From the NCBI GenBank assembly GCA_945871625.1, contig CAMBWL010000040.1, positions 1 to 7,404 on the forward strand: 7,404 nucleotides of DNA, in the 5' to 3' direction. This DNA comes from Bifidobacterium breve (GTDB lineage Bacteria; Actinomycetota; Acidimicrobiia; Acidimicrobiales; Ilumatobacteraceae). Below are positions 4,950 to 7,404 of the stretch, one piece after another (positions within the stretch are counted from its first letter, which is position 1; each line of letters opens with the position of its first letter). Below the pieces are notes generated by a model. It did no database searches. It was not told the DNA's origin and saw nothing but the letters and a program-made list of their open reading frames with translations. The position numbers were made by a program, and so were the translations under genes.

Positions 4950-6650
4950 TTATTCAACACCAAACAAATACGGATACAGAGGCTGACCACCAAAGTGCAC
5001 TTCGCATGAAATGTGCGGGTGCACCTGCCCCACGTGCGCCACGAGCGCATCGGTGGCTTGCGAAGTTGCATCACTCCCCGTGATGATCGTCAGCAGTTCG
5101 CGCTGCGGCGTAATTAGTTTTGCCAACAAGTCGTGGCACACGGCATCGAGCGTTTTCGCAACTGCGACCACCCCGTCACCACGCACGAGACCTATAAAGT
5201 CGCCCGCCTTAACCGGCCCCGCATCAGAGTTCGTATCGCGAATTGCTTGCGTCACTTCGCCAGTCGCCACCGAACTCGCTGCACGCAACATCTGCGAACC
5301 GTTGTGCTCGGCCGACGCCTCAGGGTCGTAGGCGACGAGCGCCGCGAGCGCCTCGGGCATCGAACAAGTCGGTACGACACGTACATCTTTTTTCGTCAAC
5401 TCGTCGATCTTGTTAGCTACGGCAATGATATTTTTGTTGTTCGGCAAAATCACAACCTGCGTGGCGTTCATGTGTTCAACTGCGTCAAGCAATTCTTGAG
5501 TCGACGGGTTCATCGTTTGACCACCTGTAACGACGCCATGCACACCCATCTGCCCGAACAGTTCTGCCAAGCCGTCACCACTAGCAACAGCCACGACCGC
5601 GCATGTAACCGGCGGCAAGGCCGACTGCATGAAATTATGACGTTCGCCTGCGCCGGCAACGCCACCCGACGGTATGCCGATGGTTGCTTCACGCTTCGCA
5701 TGCTCTTCGGCAACTTCTTCAAACAAGTCAGTGATGCGAATTTTTGATGGTCGACCGCCAACATTTAATGGCGCTTCCACCGCCGCACCGATGTCGTTGG
5801 TGTGAATGTGGCAGTTGTAGATGCCATCACCACCCACGACGACAATTGAGTCACCGATTTCTCCCCACGCATTTTTGAACTTCTTCAGTTTCGTATCATC
5901 AAGATCAAGCAAGAACATCACTTCGTAGCGCAACTCGCTGACATCAACGCTGCCGTCGCTGGCTTGACGCAACGCAACTTTCTCGAGTTGCTCGGCTGAC
6001 GGACCATCGTCATAAATCGGCTCGGGCAATGGCTCACCGTCCACGACGTGCAACGCCGAATCAAGCAACAACATAAAACCCGCGCCACCAGCATCGACGA
6101 CACCTGCATCTTTCAAAACCGGCAACAACTCGGGCGTATTGTCGAGCGCTTTCTGTCCAGCCGCACGCGCAACACGCAACATCGCCGCCAACGTCGCGCC
6201 ATCGTTGGCTGCACGCTGCGCCGCATCCGCAGTTTCACGCACCACGGTCAAGATTGTTCCTTCAATTGGTTTGAGAACTGCTTCGTACGCCGCGACAGAC
6301 GCCGCCTTCAACGCTTCGGCTACGCGTAACGCGCCAGAACTCTTCGCGGTTTTCAAGGTCGACGACAATCCACGCAAGATCTGACTCAAGATCACGCCGC
6401 TGTTGCCACGTGCGCCCATCAACGAGCCGTGACTAATCGCTTCGCATGTCGTGTCAAGTTCAACCGATGCGCCATCAAGTTCGGCTACGACAGCGTCAAG
6501 CGTGCGCGACATGTTCGTGCCCGTGTCGCCATCGGGCACCGGATACACGTTGAGGCGATTAATCCCATCGGCATGGCGTTTCATGGTGTCACGAAAGGTG
6601 ATCACGGTGTGACGCAAGGCATTTGCTCCGAATTCTTCAAGAACTGCCAC
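4950..6650 (-). CDS. FakA-like DAK-domain protein (probable fatty acid kinase ATP-binding subunit)
   Basis: In firmicutes FakA works with a fatty-acid-carrying FakB (DegV) protein to phosphorylate fatty acids. The 566-residue product has the same architecture: an N-terminal DhaL-type kinase domain (about 1-205) with NVYPVPDGDTGTNM (34-47), whose aspartates bind Mg-ATP, GSLMGARGNSGVILSQ (75-90), PIEGTILTV (128-136) and VVDAGGAGFMLLL (184-196); a middle domain with NCHIHTND (279-286, His281 and His283); and a C-terminal domain (about 345-566) with TGGQTMNPS (375-383) and ILPNNKNI (401-408), the typical FakB-interacting half. The start is a GTG at 6650-6648; two in-frame TAGs lie four and five codons upstream. 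An overlapping ATG at 6652 is out of frame. No fakB gene is visible. In actinobacteria this gene usually precedes recG, as here. The actual substrate is not shown by the sequence. Confidence 0.88.
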   Translation of the reverse strand: MAVLEEFGANALRHTVITFRDTMKRHADGINRLNVYPVPDGDTGTNMSRTLDAVVAELDGASVELDTTCEAISHGSLMGARGNSGVILSQILRGLSSTLKTAKSSGALRVAEALKAASVAAYEAVLKPIEGTILTVVRETADAAQRAANDGATLAAMLRVARAAGQKALDNTPELLPVLKDAGVVDAGGAGFMLLLDSALHVVDGEPLPEPIYDDGPSAEQLEKVALRQASDGSVDVSELRYEVMFLLDLDDTKLKKFKNAWGEIGDSIVVVGGDGIYNCHIHTNDIGAAVEAPLNVGGRPSKIRITDLFEEVAEEHAKREATIGIPSGGVAGAGERHNFMQSALPPVTCAVVAVASGDGLAELFGQMGVHGVVTGGQTMNPSTQELLDAVEHMNATQVVILPNNKNIIAVANKIDELTKKDVRVVPTCSMPEALAALVAYDPEASAEHNGSQMLRAASSVATGEVTQAIRDTNSDAGPVKAGDFIGLVRGDGVVAVAKTLDAVCHDLLAKLITPQRELLTIITGSDATSQATDALVAHVGQVHPHISCEVHFGGQPLYPYLFGVE

Positions 6651-6739
6651 ATGGCAAGGCTACTAAGGCTTTATGTCGTGCGACCTATAACCTCGCGACG
6701 AATAGCAATTCATCCAATCTGGCAACTATCTTTTTAGGT
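6651..6739. promoter_or_regulatory. Divergent promoter region with an imperfect inverted repeat
   Basis: These 89 nt separate the starts of the FakA-like gene (minus) and the cold-shock-like gene (plus). They include an imperfect inverted repeat at 6671-6690: TTATGTCG, a TG centre, then CGAC, two extra bases and ATAA. A -10-like TATAAC lies at 6686-6691 on the plus strand, and the reverse strand of the same spot reads TTATAGG. Neither has a good -35 box at normal spacing. The region must hold promoters for two diverging operons, but exact positions cannot be fixed by eye; an operator at the inverted repeat is inference. Confidence 0.35.
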
Positions 6740-6961
6740 GTGCAAGGCGTGATCAAGGCATATGACCCCTCATCGGGAGACGGCGTAGTAATTCGCGATA
6801 CGGACATGAGCGAATACAACATCGCCGCCGACGCTTTAGAGGGATCAATTTTTCGGATGTTGCGTCAGGGACAAAGAGTTTTGTTCTCGCTCAACGCGAC
6901 TGGCCACGCCACAAAAATTCGTTTCGGTTCTGAACGCGACATGGAAACACCCGGCGCATAA
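6740..6961 (+). CDS. Cold-shock-domain-like small protein with degenerate RNA-binding motifs
   Basis: Read from the GTG at 6740, the product is 73 residues and opens (M)QGVIKAYDPSSGDGVVI, which follows the cold-shock domain pattern xGxVKWFNxxKGFGFI through the first strands. It continues with EYNIAADAL (25-33) where Csp proteins have VFVHxxAL, and RMLRQGQRVLFSL (39-51) matching the late strand (L..GQ.V.F). The domain therefore covers about residues 2-62, with a short tail. However, RNP1 KGFGFI has become SGDGVV and RNP2 lacks its Phe/His residues, so the nucleic-acid-facing aromatics are mostly gone. The frame stays open back to 6623, but that would overlap the FakA-like start and add about 39 non-family residues. 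GTG at 6749 is an alternative start, with AAGG just before it. The gene ends 12 nt before pckG, so they may share a transcript. An ordinary RNA-chaperone role is doubtful. Confidence 0.68.
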   Translation: MQGVIKAYDPSSGDGVVIRDTDMSEYNIAADALEGSIFRMLRQGQRVLFSLNATGHATKIRFGSERDMETPGA

Positions 6962-6973
6962 CGCGCAACTCAT

Positions 6974-7404
6974 ATGGCCAGCAAAAGTTCGAATGTACGG
7001 TTGGACGCTTGGGTCGCGAAGTGGGCGGCGATTCTTCAACCCGAAAGTGTTTATTGGTGTGATGGATCACAGAATGAATACGACGCGCTGTGTCGCGAAC
7101 TAGTGCAGTCGGGTACTTTCACCAAACTCGACGACGCCAAACGCCCAAATTCTTTCTGGGCGCATTCAGACCCGGGCGATGTCGCCCGAGTCGAAGATCG
7201 CACCTTCATCTGCTCGGCAAACAAGATAGATGCAGGGCCAAACAATAATTGGCGCGAACCAAACGAGATGCGTGCCGAAATGCATGCGCTTTACACGGGT
7301 GCGATGCGTGGTCGCACGATGTATGTAGTTCCATTTTCGATGGGGCCACTCGGCTCGCCGATCGCCCACATCGGCGTGCAACTTACCGACAGTGCTTATG
7401 TTGC
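6974..7404 (+). CDS. pckG: Phosphoenolpyruvate carboxykinase, GTP-dependent (partial, N-terminal 143 residues)
   Basis: The gene begins at the ATG at 6974 and runs open off the right edge, so only about a quarter of the usual 600-620 residues is seen. GTP-type PEPCK interconverts oxaloacetate plus GTP with PEP, CO2 and GDP in the cytosol, for gluconeogenesis or anaplerosis. The visible part matches the family closely: WCDGS (28-32), the RPNSFWAHSDPGDVARVEDR stretch (57-76) including the substrate-region Arg72, TFICS (77-81), DAGPNNNW (86-93), GAMRGRTMYVVPFSMGPLGS (109-128) and GVQLTDSAYV (134-143). The oxaloacetate, metal and GTP loops lie beyond the window. It follows the cold-shock-like gene by 12 nt, and no Shine-Dalgarno is visible, so translation may depend on coupling or on a leaderless start. 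Confidence 0.95.
   Translation, partial: MASKSSNVRLDAWVAKWAAILQPESVYWCDGSQNEYDALCRELVQSGTFTKLDDAKRPNSFWAHSDPGDVARVEDRTFICSANKIDAGPNNNWREPNEMRAEMHALYTGAMRGRTMYVVPFSMGPLGSPIAHIGVQLTDSAYV

Noticed and set aside
6623..6739. A 39-residue N-terminal extension of the cold-shock-like protein
   Set aside because: It would overlap the start of the FakA-like gene and cross the divergent promoter region. The cold-shock similarity begins right after the GTG at 6740.
1..7404. CRISPR arrays, insertion sequences, phage genes, defence systems or other accessory modules
   Set aside because: I found no regularly spaced repeats, transposase motifs or terminal inverted repeats. Nearly all sequence is accounted for by conserved housekeeping genes in their usual order.

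Overview
This window looks like ordinary chromosomal sequence from an actinobacterium, most likely a member of the Acidimicrobiia such as an Ilumatobacter-like aquatic lineage. The evidence is gene order: a FakA-like DAK gene, recG, rsmD, coaD, a SepIVA-like coiled-coil gene, a DUF177 gene, rpmF and plsX follow the order known from Streptomyces and Mycobacterium. A GTP-type PEP carboxykinase gene, GTG/TTG starts, weak Shine-Dalgarno sites and intermediate GC content (judged by eye) fit as well. The class assignment is inference.

Layout. Positions 1-2503 (minus strand) hold, in transcription order, rsmD, coaD, the SepIVA-like gene, DUF177, rpmF and the first 19 codons of plsX. Most of these genes are 8-30 nt apart; only DUF177 to rpmF has a longer leader (98 nt). 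Positions 2577-2789 hold a small plus-strand gene for a zinc-ribbon protein, sitting between rsmD and recG and pointing against the operon. Positions 2796-6650 (minus strand) hold recG and, upstream of it, the FakA-like gene, 12 nt apart. A divergent intergenic region of about 90 nt follows (6651-6739). Positions 6740-7404 (plus strand) hold a short, degenerate cold-shock-domain-like gene and, 12 nt on, the first 143 codons of pckG, which runs off the end.

How the genes relate. The minus-strand block mixes lipid metabolism (FakA-like fatty acid kinase subunit, PlsX acyl-phosphate synthase), ribosome biogenesis (RsmD 16S rRNA methylase, DUF177, L32), CoA synthesis (CoaD), DNA repair (RecG) and a probable cell-division or polar-growth coiled-coil protein. 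This is the standard growth-linked cluster of actinobacteria. The plus-strand end is a separate unit for gluconeogenesis/anaplerosis with a possible small nucleic-acid-binding partner.

No mobile element, CRISPR array, tRNA, rRNA or convincing intrinsic terminator was seen, and nothing here looks like a new multi-gene system. The points most worth a second look are the inverted zinc-ribbon gene inside the conserved operon, the cold-shock-like protein whose RNA-binding motifs have eroded, the Ser-to-Arg change in the CoaD ISS motif, and a 16-nt exact repeat shared by the rpmF leader and recG.
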